From Polaromonas jejuensis NBRC 106434 (lineage in GTDB: Bacteria > Pseudomonadota > Gammaproteobacteria > Burkholderiales > Burkholderiaceae_C): a stretch of DNA of 64,000 nucleotides. Shown in pieces: positions 35,997 through 43,876 of this stretch (positions are counted from its first letter, which is position 1; every line of letters starts with the position of its first letter). The notes below the pieces were generated by a model. That model ran no database searches. It was given only the letters and a program-made list of their open reading frames with translations, and had not been told where the DNA came from. The stretch lies in assembly GCF_001598235.1 (NCBI RefSeq), contig NZ_BCYO01000015.1, positions 56,197 to 120,196 on the forward strand, written 5' to 3'. The position numbers were made by a program, and so were the translations under genes.

Positions 35997-36605
35997 TCAG
36001 GGCGCTTTGGCCGTCAGCGCCTTGAGCTCGGCGCCGCCGTTGAACGGGGTGGTGCGTGTGCTGGCCTTGCGTTCGGTCTCGAACAGTTCGGGCTTGAGGG
36101 CGCCGGCCTTGTTCGACCATTCGCCGCGAACATAGCTGGCGACGGCGGCCAGTTCGGCGTCGCTGAGTTGCTGGAATGAGGGCATGGCGCCCTTGAAGCT
36201 GTTGCCCATCACCGTCAGTTCCCCGGTGATCCCATGCAGCAGGATGTTGGCCACCGTGCGTTCATCGCCGGCCACCCACTCGGAGCCGTCCAGTGGCGGG
36301 AACACCCCCGGCAAGCCTTTGCCGGTGGCCTGGTGGCAGGCTGCGCAATTGGCGGTGAAAACCTGCTTGCCATCAGCGGCACCTGCTGCGGCACCCGGCG
36401 CCGGGCCCCTCAGGTCGGCCACGGTGCGCCTGTCCCCTAGATCGGCCCGGCCAAAGGGTTCCGAGAGCACGATGTAGGCGACCCCGGAAAGCACCACGGC
36501 CAGCGTGATGATCGCCACGATGACGGGAATCGGCTGGCTGCGCTCGGTCGGCTCTTCCTGCTCACGCGCTTGCGCCTGGCGCCGTGATTCTGGTTCGTTC
36601 AGCAT
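35997..36605 (-). CDS. Membrane-anchored monohaem cytochrome c of the oxidase operon
   Basis: Protein of 202 residues. A cytoplasmic, charged N-terminus is followed by one transmembrane helix (about 27-48, IPVIVAIITLAVVLSGVAYIV) and a periplasmic class I cytochrome c domain. The haem motif is CAACH (Cys87, Cys90, His91) with a later Met in GAMPSFQQLSD. It takes the place where the dihaem CcoP would be in a standard cbb3 operon, 15 bp after the ccoO-like gene, and so probably passes electrons to the oxidase. Confidence 0.85.
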   Translation of the reverse strand: MLNEPESRRQAQAREQEEPTERSQPIPVIVAIITLAVVLSGVAYIVLSEPFGRADLGDRRTVADLRGPAPGAAAGAADGKQVFTANCAACHQATGKGLPGVFPPLDGSEWVAGDERTVANILLHGITGELTVMGNSFKGAMPSFQQLSDAELAAVASYVRGEWSNKAGALKPELFETERKASTRTTPFNGGAELKALTAKAP

Positions 36606-36620
36606 GGGTGCACCTTGTGT

Positions 36621-37223
36621 TCAGGGTTTGGGGACGGGCGGCAGCACCGGGTAGGTGTGGTTCAAGCCCTGAAGGTACTTGACCAGGTCCAGCGCCTGGG
36701 GTGTCGGCACCACCACCTGGCCGACGTTGGGGCCATAGGCGGGCGGCAGGGCCAGTGGCTGCTCGCCCTCGCTCTCGGCGTCCTTCGCATCCTTGACGAT
36801 GAACAGATAAGGGTAGGACGGCATGATCGAGTCCGGCACATAGGCACGCGGCTGGTAGAGGTGGCCCAGGTGCCAGTCACGGCTGGGCTGGCGCACGCCG
36901 ATGTTGAACAGGTCCGGACCGGTGCGCATGCTGCCCAGCAGGTGCGGCTTGTCGTAGAAGTAGTCGCCGGGCACCGAGGCGCGTCCCCAGCCGCGTGCCA
37001 GGTCGGGGCCGAAGTTGCGGTCGCGCGGCTGCTGGCTGTGGCAGTAAACGCAGCCGTTGGCGATGTAGACCTCGCGCCCGCGCAACTGCGCGCTGGTATA
37101 GGGTTTGAGTCCCGGGGGCGGCTGGATGTCGCGCACCTCCATGTAGGGCATGACCACCAGCGCCGCGGTGGCAACCGCCAGGGCCACCATGGCGCCCGAA
37201 ACCAGCTTGACTTCATTTTCCAT
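36621..37223 (-). CDS. ccoO: cbb3-type cytochrome c oxidase subunit II (CcoO-like)
   Basis: Monohaem membrane-anchored subunit of 200 residues. A single N-terminal helix (about 8-28) precedes the haem motif CVYCH (Cys58, Cys61, His62). The typical CcoO pattern follows: SQQPRD, GWGRASVPGDYFYDKPHLLGS and RTGPDLFNIG. The start MENEVKLVSG at 37223 overlaps the end of ccoN by 11 bp. CcoO relays electrons from cytochrome c to the CcoN haems. A longer upstream reading exists but lies inside ccoN. Confidence 0.9.
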   Translation of the reverse strand: MENEVKLVSGAMVALAVATAALVVMPYMEVRDIQPPPGLKPYTSAQLRGREVYIANGCVYCHSQQPRDRNFGPDLARGWGRASVPGDYFYDKPHLLGSMRTGPDLFNIGVRQPSRDWHLGHLYQPRAYVPDSIMPSYPYLFIVKDAKDAESEGEQPLALPPAYGPNVGQVVVPTPQALDLVKYLQGLNHTYPVLPPVPKP

Positions 37224-38868
37224 GCGCCAGCTCCTGTTGCTTGTTGGACCAGAAGAGGGCCGCGCCGGCACGTGTCGGTCCAAAGCGCAGCGCCATCGCC
37301 AGGAAGTGGCCGACGAAGACAATGTGGCTGAGCACCATCAGGGTGCCGCCCACCGAGCGCCACTTCAGATAGGGTGCGGTCAATGTGACCGAATCCATGA
37401 AGGGCCTGGCCGCGTCCAGCATGGCGACCCCCTGCAGATAGCCACCGATCGACAGTCCGACGAAATAGATCGCGATACCGGTTGCCGCCAGCCAGAAGTG
37501 CAGGGTGATCAGCCGCGGGTAGGGCCATTCCCAGTTCAGCACGCGCGGCATCATGAAATAAACGGCGCCGAACAGCACCATGGTGACGAAACCATAGGCA
37601 CCCAGATGCGCATGCCCCACCGTGTGGTGTGTGAAATGGACCACCTGATTGACGCTGCGCAGCGCCTCGAACGAGCCCTGCAGCGACGAGGCCAGGTACA
37701 TCAGCCCGCCAAACATCATGAAGCGCAGGGTGGGCGAGTAGCGCGCCAGGTGCATGCGCCCCTTCAGCGTGCCGCCCATGTTGATGCTGAAGGCAATCAC
37801 CGGGATCACCATCATGATGCTTTGCACGATGGACAGCGTGGTCAGCCAGCCCGGCACCGGGCCGCCAATCAGGTGGTGACCGCCGACCTGGCCATAAAAA
37901 AAGGCCAGCGTCCAGAAACCCAGTATCGACAGGTTGTAGGAACTCACCGGCCGGCCTATGGTCTTGGGCAGGAAGTAGTAGATGGCCCCCACGCTGACCG
38001 GCGTGAACCACAGGCCCAGCACGTTGTGCCCGTACCACCAGTTGGTGGTGGCCTGTTGCACGCCGGTGTGCACACCGGGCAGCTTGCCCACCAGGAACAG
38101 CAAGGCAATCCACAGCAGCGCCGCCACCATGTACCAGACGCTGACATAGAGGTGCTCGACCTTGCGGTTCACCAGCGTGAACAGTACCGGCAGGATGACC
38201 AGCGCGAAGCCGGCAAAAATGAAGATGGCGATCTGCCACGGAATCTCCAGGTATTCCATGCCATCGGTCCAGCCCACCGCAATGGCGCCAATGCCGGCGG
38301 CGATCCCCGTGTTGATGAGCGCCCCGCCCAGCATGGCCCAGATCGCACCGTACAGCTCCGTGCGCAGCAGGCGCGGCAGCAGCCACAGGATCATGCCCAG
38401 TGCGGCATTGGTGATCCAGCCGTACAGCACGGCGTTCAGGTGCACGGTGCGGATGCGGCCAAAGGTCAGCCAGGCCTGCTGGGTCAGCCAGTCGGGTTCG
38501 TGCAGCTTGATGGAAGAGGTCAGGCCCGCGAGCGAGCCGACCAGCAGCCAGAAGCAGGCGAAGGCGATGAACATGAAGACCGGGAATGCGCTTGAGCGGT
38601 CGGATTCGATACGGTCCTGCAGTTCGGCGGCATCGGCGGCGTGCACCTCGATGCCGCCTTCCTTCGCCGCCCGCTGCATGGAGTCATGCGCCGCATCTGC
38701 CAGTGCCGGATCATCCACCCGCCCGATCTCGCCGCGCGCGAAGATCACCGAGGCGGCGGCGGAATTTTCCAGCAGCAAGCCCCTGCGCAGGGACCAGATG
38801 AAAACAAACAGGCCGATGATGGACAGCAGGAATGCGCCGAGCAGGCTGAGAATGGCGCTATCCATCAT
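37213..38868 (-). CDS. ccoN: cbb3-type cytochrome c oxidase subunit I (CcoN) with CcoS-like N-terminus
   Basis: Catalytic subunit of 551 residues. Haem-copper ligands are visible: a haem b His in RTVHLNAVLYGW, the CuB His in WWYGHNVLGLWFTP, the CuB pair in VGGHHLIGGPVPGW and the haem His cluster in VVHFTHHTVGHAHLGAYGF. Before the catalytic part, residues 1-95 hold an extra helix and a loop (IWSLRRGLLLENSAAASVIF then GEIGRVDDP). This resembles the small assembly protein CcoS. The start is the first of two adjacent ATGs, after GGGGAG, and overlaps the stop of a short upstream frame (ATGA). No ccoP or ccoQ gene is present. Confidence 0.9.
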   Translation of the reverse strand: MMDSAILSLLGAFLLSIIGLFVFIWSLRRGLLLENSAAASVIFARGEIGRVDDPALADAAHDSMQRAAKEGGIEVHAADAAELQDRIESDRSSAFPVFMFIAFACFWLLVGSLAGLTSSIKLHEPDWLTQQAWLTFGRIRTVHLNAVLYGWITNAALGMILWLLPRLLRTELYGAIWAMLGGALINTGIAAGIGAIAVGWTDGMEYLEIPWQIAIFIFAGFALVILPVLFTLVNRKVEHLYVSVWYMVAALLWIALLFLVGKLPGVHTGVQQATTNWWYGHNVLGLWFTPVSVGAIYYFLPKTIGRPVSSYNLSILGFWTLAFFYGQVGGHHLIGGPVPGWLTTLSIVQSIMMVIPVIAFSINMGGTLKGRMHLARYSPTLRFMMFGGLMYLASSLQGSFEALRSVNQVVHFTHHTVGHAHLGAYGFVTMVLFGAVYFMMPRVLNWEWPYPRLITLHFWLAATGIAIYFVGLSIGGYLQGVAMLDAARPFMDSVTLTAPYLKWRSVGGTLMVLSHIVFVGHFLAMALRFGPTRAGAALFWSNKQQELAHGK

Positions 38869-38963
38869 GCGGCTCCCCGCAGGCACAAGAAAGCCCCCGG
38901 GGGCTGGCTGGAGTGACGGTAGTGCCATACCGTGTTGCGGATGGGGTGGGCAACGTTCATCAT
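38865..38963 (-). CDS. Possible 32-residue leader ORF translationally coupled to ccoN
   Basis: A short frame, MMNVAHPIRNTVWHYRHS then 14 more residues, begins just after AGGAGGA, the best ribosome site in the oxidase operon. Its TGA overlaps the first ATG of ccoN by 4 nt (ATGA). The strong Shine-Dalgarno site together with the overlap argues that it is translated. It has no membrane segment, so it is not CcoQ. It contains three His and one Cys, but a metal role is speculation. Confidence 0.45.
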   Translation of the reverse strand: MMNVAHPIRNTVWHYRHSSQPPGAFLCLRGAA

Positions 38964-39345
38964 TCCTCCTGTAGGGACGGACCTGCTGACCCTGTCATTC
39001 GCGGGTGCCCCTTGTCAGCATCAGGGGTGGATCTTTTGTCTCGGACGGTTCAACGTCCCTTGTCGGGCCGTGGCCGGATCATCATGGGGGAAAAGCGCCA
39101 AACATACAAGATGAAAACACCGACCCAGGCAAGGGCGGTCGGCATGGTCGGCTCTCGTAGTTGCAGGTCCGCCAAGTGCCCTTGGCGGTCACTGGTGGTT
39201 GGGATTCGAACGACGGGATGGCAGCGGGGGACTAAACCGCTCTCGCGGTAATCGCTTCGGCGACATCGTGGTTATTCGTTCCGCCGCTGGTTCTGCCAAG
39301 TTGACGGGTGAGGCAATCCGCCTCGCTCTTCGACTGGAGTGAACC
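38964..39345. other. Upstream region of ccoN and left flank of the IS91-type unit
   Basis: No gene is supported in these 382 bp. The part next to ccoN holds a spaced inverted repeat, TGCTGAC (38984-38990) with GTCAGCA (39014-39020). A convincing Anr/Fnr box (TTGAT-N4-ATCAA) was looked for and not seen. The right part, with GGTTGGGATTCGAACG near 39192 and the run of Ts and As falling away, is probably the left end of the insertion unit, but its exact border cannot be placed by eye. Confidence 0.4.
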
Positions 39346-40221
39346 ATGAGCTCATTGACGCCCTCCGTCTCCCCGTTGCGGCAACGCATGATCGACGACA
39401 TGCGCATGCGCAAGTTCAACGGCAAGACCCAAATCCATTACATCCGCGCCGTGCGCAGGCTCGCCGCCTTTCTCAAGCGATCGCCGGACACCGCCACCGC
39501 CGAGGACCTTCGGGCCTTCCAACTGCACATGGTCGACACTGGCACGTCCCCGCCGACCATCAACTCCACGCTCAGCGGCCTGAAGTTCTTCTTCGATGTG
39601 ACGCTGGGCCACGCCGAGCTGATGGTCAAGGTGCAGCCTGTGCACCAGCCGCGCCCGCTGCCGGTAGTGCTGAGCTGCGACGAGGTCGCTCGCCTGATCG
39701 CTGCTGCACCGAACCCCAAGTATCAGGCGGCACTGTCCGTGGCCTATGGGGCCGGGCTGCGCGCCAGCGAGGTCTGCGCGCTGAAGGTCACCGACATCGA
39801 CAGCGAGCGCATGACGCTGCGCGTGGAGCAAGGCAAGGGCCGCAAGGACCGCTATGCCTTGCTCTCGCCCGTGCTGCTCGAGCGGCTGCGGGCATGGTGG
39901 CGGGTGGGCCACGCGCAGGGCAAGATCCTGCCCAATGGCTGGCTGTTTCCGGGGCTCAACCCCATGGACTCGCTGTCCACCCGGCAACTCAATCGCGCGA
40001 TCCACCTGGCCGCTGACGCCGCCCATATCGACAAGCGAGTGTCGATGCACACGCTGCGCCACAGCTTCGCAACGCACCTGCTGGAGCAGAAGGTCGATAT
40101 CCGGGTGATCCAGGTGCTGCTCGGCCACAAGCGGCTGGAGACCACCGCGCTGTACACCCATGTGGCCACCGAAGTGCTGCGCGCGGTGATCAGTCCACTG
40201 GAGACGCTGCCGTCGTCGTAG
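39346..40221 (+). CDS. Tyrosine recombinase accompanying the IS91-type transposase
   Basis: Site-specific recombinase of 291 residues. An N-terminal SAM-like DNA-binding domain (about 10-95) is followed by the catalytic domain with Arg in GAGLRASEVCAL, Lys in the beta-hairpin GKGRKDRYALL, the HxxR box HTLRHSFATHLL and the nucleophile Tyr in ETTALYTHV. The ATG at 39346 follows GGAGTGAACC. It lies 10 bp before the transposase gene. Such integrase-transposase pairs are known from a branch of IS91-type elements, so it is probably part of the same mobile unit rather than a host gene. Confidence 0.9.
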   Translation: MSSLTPSVSPLRQRMIDDMRMRKFNGKTQIHYIRAVRRLAAFLKRSPDTATAEDLRAFQLHMVDTGTSPPTINSTLSGLKFFFDVTLGHAELMVKVQPVHQPRPLPVVLSCDEVARLIAAAPNPKYQAALSVAYGAGLRASEVCALKVTDIDSERMTLRVEQGKGRKDRYALLSPVLLERLRAWWRVGHAQGKILPNGWLFPGLNPMDSLSTRQLNRAIHLAADAAHIDKRVSMHTLRHSFATHLLEQKVDIRVIQVLLGHKRLETTALYTHVATEVLRAVISPLETLPSS

Positions 40222-40231
40222 TCCTGCCGTC

Positions 40232-41416
40232 GTGGGGCACGCCGCCCTGGAAGTCGCCGACATCTTCCGCCTCCATGGACCTGCCTGGCGTCAGGCTCAG
40301 CGTGACCACCTGAGCCTGGCCCAACTCAAGGTCATGTCGGCCATCGAGCAGTGCCGCAGCGCGGCATTGGGTGGGCATGTCTTGCGCTGCAACGGGTGCG
40401 GCACCGATCAGATCGCCTACAACTCCTGCCGCAACCGGCACTGCCCGAAGTGCCAGGCCGGCGCGGCCCAACGTTGGCTCGAAGCACGCACCGCCGATCT
40501 GCTGCCGGTGGAGTACTACCACGTTGTCTTCACGTTGCCGGCGCCCATCGCCGACATCGCGTACTGCAACAAAGCCGTCGTTTACGGCTTGCTGTTCGAC
40601 ATCGCCGCAGAGACCCTTTTGACCATCGGCGGCGACCCGAAGCACCTTGGCGCGCGCCTGGGCGTGACGCTGGTGCTGCACACCTGGGGCTCGGCTCTGA
40701 CGCACCACCCGCACGTGCATGGCGTTGTCCCCGGCGGCGGCCTGACGCGCGATGGCGAACACTGGATCGCCTGCCGGCGCGGGTTCTTCCTGCCGGTGCG
40801 CGTGCTGTCCCGCTTGTTCCGCCGGCGCTTTCTCGAAGCGCTGCAACAGGCGCATCGCGATGCCCGGTTGCAATTCTTCGGTGAGCACGCGCCGCTGGCC
40901 GACGCCGAGGCGTTCGCCCGCTGGCTAGCACCGCTGCGCCAATGCGAGTGGGTGGTCTACGCCAAGCGCCCGTTCGCCGGGCCCGAGGCGGTGCTGGCGT
41001 ACCTGTCGCGCTACACGCACCGCGTGGCCATCTCCAACAGCCGTCTCATCGCGCTCGATGAGCACGGCGTGACCTTCCGCTGGAAGGACTACCGCGCCAA
41101 GGGCCGCACCCGCTACAAGGCCATGACGCTCGACGCGGGCGAGTTCATGCGCCGCTTTCTGTTGCACGTGCTGCCCGGCGGCTTCCACCGCATCCGCCAC
41201 TACGGGCTGCTGGCCAACTGCAACCGAACCGCCAGCCTAGCTCTCGCACGCCAGTTGCTGCAAGTGCCGCCGCAGGATCCGCAGCCCTGCGACGATTCTC
41301 TGGACACGGCGCGACCGACCTTCGTCTGCCCGCACTGCGGCCACGCGATGACCATCGTGCAGACCTTCACGCGCGGCGAGACGATCCGCGCGCCACCTCA
41401 TCGGCCCACGCCATGA
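40232..41416 (+). CDS. IS91-family HUH (Y2) transposase
   Basis: Rolling-circle transposase of 394 residues. The N-terminal zinc ribbon is CNGCGTDQ...CRNRHCPKCQ (about 50-75). The HUH motif is HPHVHGVVPGG, and the two catalytic tyrosines are in AYLSRYTHRV, spaced three residues apart. The zinc-like CPHCGH pair at the C-terminus completes the protein. The usual length suggests an intact gene. The predicted start could be the ATG at 40232 or a nearby downstream codon. Such enzymes nick one end (oriIS) and insert next to short GAAC or CAAG sequences without target duplication. Confidence 0.92.
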   Translation: MGHAALEVADIFRLHGPAWRQAQRDHLSLAQLKVMSAIEQCRSAALGGHVLRCNGCGTDQIAYNSCRNRHCPKCQAGAAQRWLEARTADLLPVEYYHVVFTLPAPIADIAYCNKAVVYGLLFDIAAETLLTIGGDPKHLGARLGVTLVLHTWGSALTHHPHVHGVVPGGGLTRDGEHWIACRRGFFLPVRVLSRLFRRRFLEALQQAHRDARLQFFGEHAPLADAEAFARWLAPLRQCEWVVYAKRPFAGPEAVLAYLSRYTHRVAISNSRLIALDEHGVTFRWKDYRAKGRTRYKAMTLDAGEFMRRFLLHVLPGGFHRIRHYGLLANCNRTASLALARQLLQVPPQDPQPCDDSLDTARPTFVCPHCGHAMTIVQTFTRGETIRAPPHRPTP

Positions 41417-41676
41417 GCACTCCTGGCTGCCAGCGCAACTCAAGTTCGTCGACGCTTCACGCGTCGGCACGGTCACCTCGTGTCTGGCGCGTTGTACCCT
41501 TACGTCCATGCCTGCGCACCATCTTGTCTGACGCGACCTTGCGCACCATTGCCTGCATTCGCCTCGTCGCCGAGAGTCTGCACGCCAATCGAGCGCACCA
41601 TCACCGCGCCACCGCACGCCTGCAATCGCCATAGCGTCAACCGACACCGCCACGTGCGCCGCGGTTTCCTCCCTCG

Positions 41677-41754
41677 AGGTTTGTTCGACACCTGTCCTCC
41701 ATTCAGGGGCATCACGTCATTGGTGTGTTGCGCGGGCAGGTGTCGAACAAACCT
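41677..41754. repeat. 18-bp perfect inverted repeat at the 3' side of the IS91-type unit
   Basis: AGGTTTGTTCGACACCTG (41677-41694) and CAGGTGTCGAACAAACCT (41737-41754) are exact inverted copies 42 nt apart. The right arm runs into the first unit of the tandem array. A hairpin with a GTTC/GAAC sequence is what an IS91-type origin (oriIS) would show; this reading is inferred. Confidence 0.65.
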
Positions 41755-41829
41755 AAACGATGAACAAACCTAAACGATGAACAAACCTAAACGATGAACA
41801 AACCTAAACGATGAACAAACCTAAACGAT
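41745..41829. repeat. Five perfect 17-bp tandem repeats (GAACAAACCTAAACGAT)
   Basis: The unit GAACAAACCTAAACGAT occurs five times head to tail with no change at 41745, 41762, 41779, 41796 and 41813. It is AT-rich against the surrounding GC-rich DNA. Each unit starts with GAAC, an IS91-type target or end sequence. It could also be read as iterons, but no replication protein is nearby. Confidence 0.85.
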
Positions 41830-42103
41830 AGCTGCCGGTGGGCAGTGCCCGCTTCCTGGCAACCCAATTGCATGAGCGGGGTTACCCGTCAGCCGTCTCT
41901 CGTGGCGGCCAGCTTCGTGCCCAAAGCAGGCGTGAAGGTACATGTCAGAAAACGTGTGCCTAAGGCGCACACTGCGGAATCAAAGCGGCGGCCGGAGGAG
42001 GCGTCAGACCCCCCAAGCCGCGTCCGCGGGTGTTACGGCTCGAGCCTGCCCATAGACGTCGCTGGCGAGCGAGCAGGTTTTAACACGTGTAGAGACACCT
42101 CAC

Positions 42104-43000
42104 TCAAGACGTGTGACGCCTGGTGTACTCAATCAGTGCCTTCAATTTCGTCGGCTGATCGTGCCTGCTGGGGTAGTACAGGTAAAAGCCGGGAAACGTC
42201 GGTGAGAACGAGGTCAATACCCGCTTGAGCCGCTTGGCCCGGATATGGGGCAGTGCCAGCTGCTCGAAGGTGTAGGCCAAGCCGACGCCCTCAAGTGCGG
42301 CGTCCACGCTGAACAGCGTGTCGCTGATGGTCAGGCTCCCCTTGACCTCGTACTCCACCAGACGGTCATTCACCTGGAATTCCCATTTGTAGATCGCCCC
42401 CGTGGCTGCAAAGCGGAAGCGCACGCAGTTGTGCCGCACCAGCTCATCCGGATGGCGCGGCGCAGGAAAGCGCCGCAGGTATTCGGGTGAAGCAACCACC
42501 GCGACGGTGACCGGCCCGCCCAAGGGGACGGCCACCATGTCCCGGTGGACGCTCTCGCCCATGCGGACACCGGCATCGAAACCTTTCTCGACGATGTCCA
42601 CGAAGCCCTCATCGTTGGTGAGCTCGAGCTGGACATGGGGATTCTCCTGGAGGAAGCCGGCCAGCAGCGGGCGCAGAACCATCGCGGTGGAAATCCTTGC
42701 GGCATTGAGCCGCAAGGTGCCGGCGGGCCGTCCCTGGAGGACGTTCAGTTCCTCCCCCGCCTCGACCACCTGGCCAAGGGCCGGGCCGATCCGTGCGAGG
42801 TAGGCCTCGCCGGCTTCCGTCAGGCTCACGCTGCGTGTCGTCCGATTCAACAGCCGCACGCCCAGGCGGGCCTCCAGCTGCCGGATGGCCTGGCTGAGGG
42901 CGGAGGGCGAGACCTCCAGTTCCGCCGCAGCCGCAGTGAACCCGCGGTGCTCCGCCACCTTCCAGAACGCCATCAATCCGTCCATCTGATTCAGTTTCAT
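42104..43000 (-). CDS. LysR-family regulator divergent from mdaB
   Basis: Regulator of 298 residues with helix-turn-helix at about 5-62 (GFTAAAAELEVSPSALSQAIRQLE) and effector domain about 85-290. The start MKLNQMDGLMAF at 43000 matches the family, though two in-frame ATGs upstream (43012, 43027) are possible. The 237-bp gap to mdaB contains the dyad TGAAG-N5-CTTCA (43005-43019). That dyad recurs 2.7 kb away before iorA within a 68-bp similar block. So it may control mdaB and the iorAB genes together. Confidence 0.87.
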   Translation of the reverse strand: MKLNQMDGLMAFWKVAEHRGFTAAAAELEVSPSALSQAIRQLEARLGVRLLNRTTRSVSLTEAGEAYLARIGPALGQVVEAGEELNVLQGRPAGTLRLNAARISTAMVLRPLLAGFLQENPHVQLELTNDEGFVDIVEKGFDAGVRMGESVHRDMVAVPLGGPVTVAVVASPEYLRRFPAPRHPDELVRHNCVRFRFAATGAIYKWEFQVNDRLVEYEVKGSLTISDTLFSVDAALEGVGLAYTFEQLALPHIRAKRLKRVLTSFSPTFPGFYLYYPSRHDQPTKLKALIEYTRRHTS

Positions 43001-43004
43001 ACCT

Positions 43005-43072
43005 TGAAGCATACCTTCACAAGGCATGCAGCATTAGGGTATTTTTCTTTCTTATGGTGATCCCTAAACTTC
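43005..43072. promoter_or_regulatory. 68-bp promoter block shared with the iorA upstream region (copy 1)
   Basis: The block begins with the dyad TGAAGCATACCTTCA and continues through TTTTTCTTTCT to CCCTAAACTTC. Copy 2 (45735-45802) matches it without gaps at 50 of 68 positions. It lies directly beside the LysR start and about 165 bp before mdaB, as expected of a LysR-controlled divergent promoter. Confidence 0.65.
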
Positions 43073-43237
43073 GGCCATTGCACAAGGAATGCTTGGTGAG
43101 CAAGCCACCAGATGCGATTGCGATGTTCATGCCGGGCAGTGCAGCTCGCCAGCGTGATATGCGCGTACATGCGGAGCCGTGTCATTCGGTTGACGGCTCA
43201 TTCTGAATAGGGTCGTTAACTACTCATAGGAGCAGAA

Positions 43238-43876
43238 ATGAAGAAAGTTTTACTGATCAACGCACACCAGTTCCATGAGGGAATTTCGTCCGGCGGCCTC
43301 AACAGGACCGTGGTGGGCGTCATCCAGGAAGAAATGGAAAAGCGCGGATACGAATTCCAGCAAACCGACATCGAAAAGGGTTTTGACATTGGGGATGAGG
43401 TGGAGAAGCACCTGTGGGCCGATCTCATCATCTTGCAATCTCCGGTTTACTGGTTTGGCATGCCGTGGATCTACAAGAAATACGTGGATGAGGTGTTTAC
43501 CGCCGGCATGATGCAGGGGAGCTTTATCACAGGTGATGGCCGCACCCGCGAAGACCCCACCAAGCAGTACGGCACGGGCGGCTTGCTGCAGGGCAAGCAA
43601 TACATGATTTCATTGACGTGGAACGCCCCAGCGCAAGCATTCGGCGACGCACGCCAAAATCTATTTGAGGGCAAAACCGTTGATGATGTCTTCGTCACCA
43701 ACACCGCCAACTACAAGTTCTGTGGCGTAGAAATTCTGCCCTCATTCTCTTGCCATGACGTGATGAAGCAAGCCGATGTTGAAGGCGACATTGTGAGACT
43801 TCGTGCGCATCTGCAACAGGCATTCAAAAGTCACTCCACCCACTCTACCCAGCAACTTGAGGAAAACGTAGCATAA
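43238..43876 (+). CDS. mdaB: NAD(P)H:quinone oxidoreductase (MdaB type)
   Basis: Flavodoxin-fold quinone reductase of 212 residues. It starts MKKVLLINAHQFHEGISSGGLN and has LIILQSPVYWFGMPWIYKKYVDEVF and the glycine-rich YGTGGLLQGKQYMISLTWNAP. It reduces quinones by two electrons with NAD(P)H, a protective role. The ATG at 43238 follows AGGAGCAG. It is divergent from the LysR gene. Its stop TAA overlaps the likely ATA start of the next gene. Base composition is clearly lower in GC than in the catabolic operons, a sign of transfer. Confidence 0.9.
   Translation: MKKVLLINAHQFHEGISSGGLNRTVVGVIQEEMEKRGYEFQQTDIEKGFDIGDEVEKHLWADLIILQSPVYWFGMPWIYKKYVDEVFTAGMMQGSFITGDGRTREDPTKQYGTGGLLQGKQYMISLTWNAPAQAFGDARQNLFEGKTVDDVFVTNTANYKFCGVEILPSFSCHDVMKQADVEGDIVRLRAHLQQAFKSHSTHSTQQLEENVA

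Larger units (their letters stand above)
39346..41829 (+). mobile_element. IS91-type insertion unit (minimum extent)
   Basis: This comprises the recombinase and transposase genes and the structured 3' side ending in the tandem array. IS91 elements lack terminal inverted repeats and target duplications, so borders are not directly visible; the left border may lie up to 250 bp further left. The unit separates the oxidase operon from the LysR-mdaB group. Confidence 0.6.
41417..42103. other. Non-coding stretch between the IS91 transposase and the LysR gene
   Basis: No gene is supported in these 687 bp. Besides the inverted repeat and tandem array, it contains only short chance frames without family features. 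The part from 41830 to 42103 is GC-rich again and shows no repeat or recognisable gene remnant. Confidence 0.6.

Noticed and set aside
38964..39100. Anr/Fnr box before the oxidase operon
   Set aside because: No TTGAT-N4-ATCAA-like site was found. Only an unrelated spaced repeat is present.
39185..39215. tRNA-like T-loop (GGTTGGGATTCGAACG)
   Set aside because: The flanking arms do not pair as a T-stem and no acceptor or anticodon arm could be placed.
41745..41829. Tandem 17-mers as CRISPR repeats or a plasmid origin
   Set aside because: There are no spacers between units, and no Cas or replication gene is nearby.
41845..42228. 127-codon frame after the tandem array
   Set aside because: It has no recognisable motif and its end overlaps the well-supported LysR gene.
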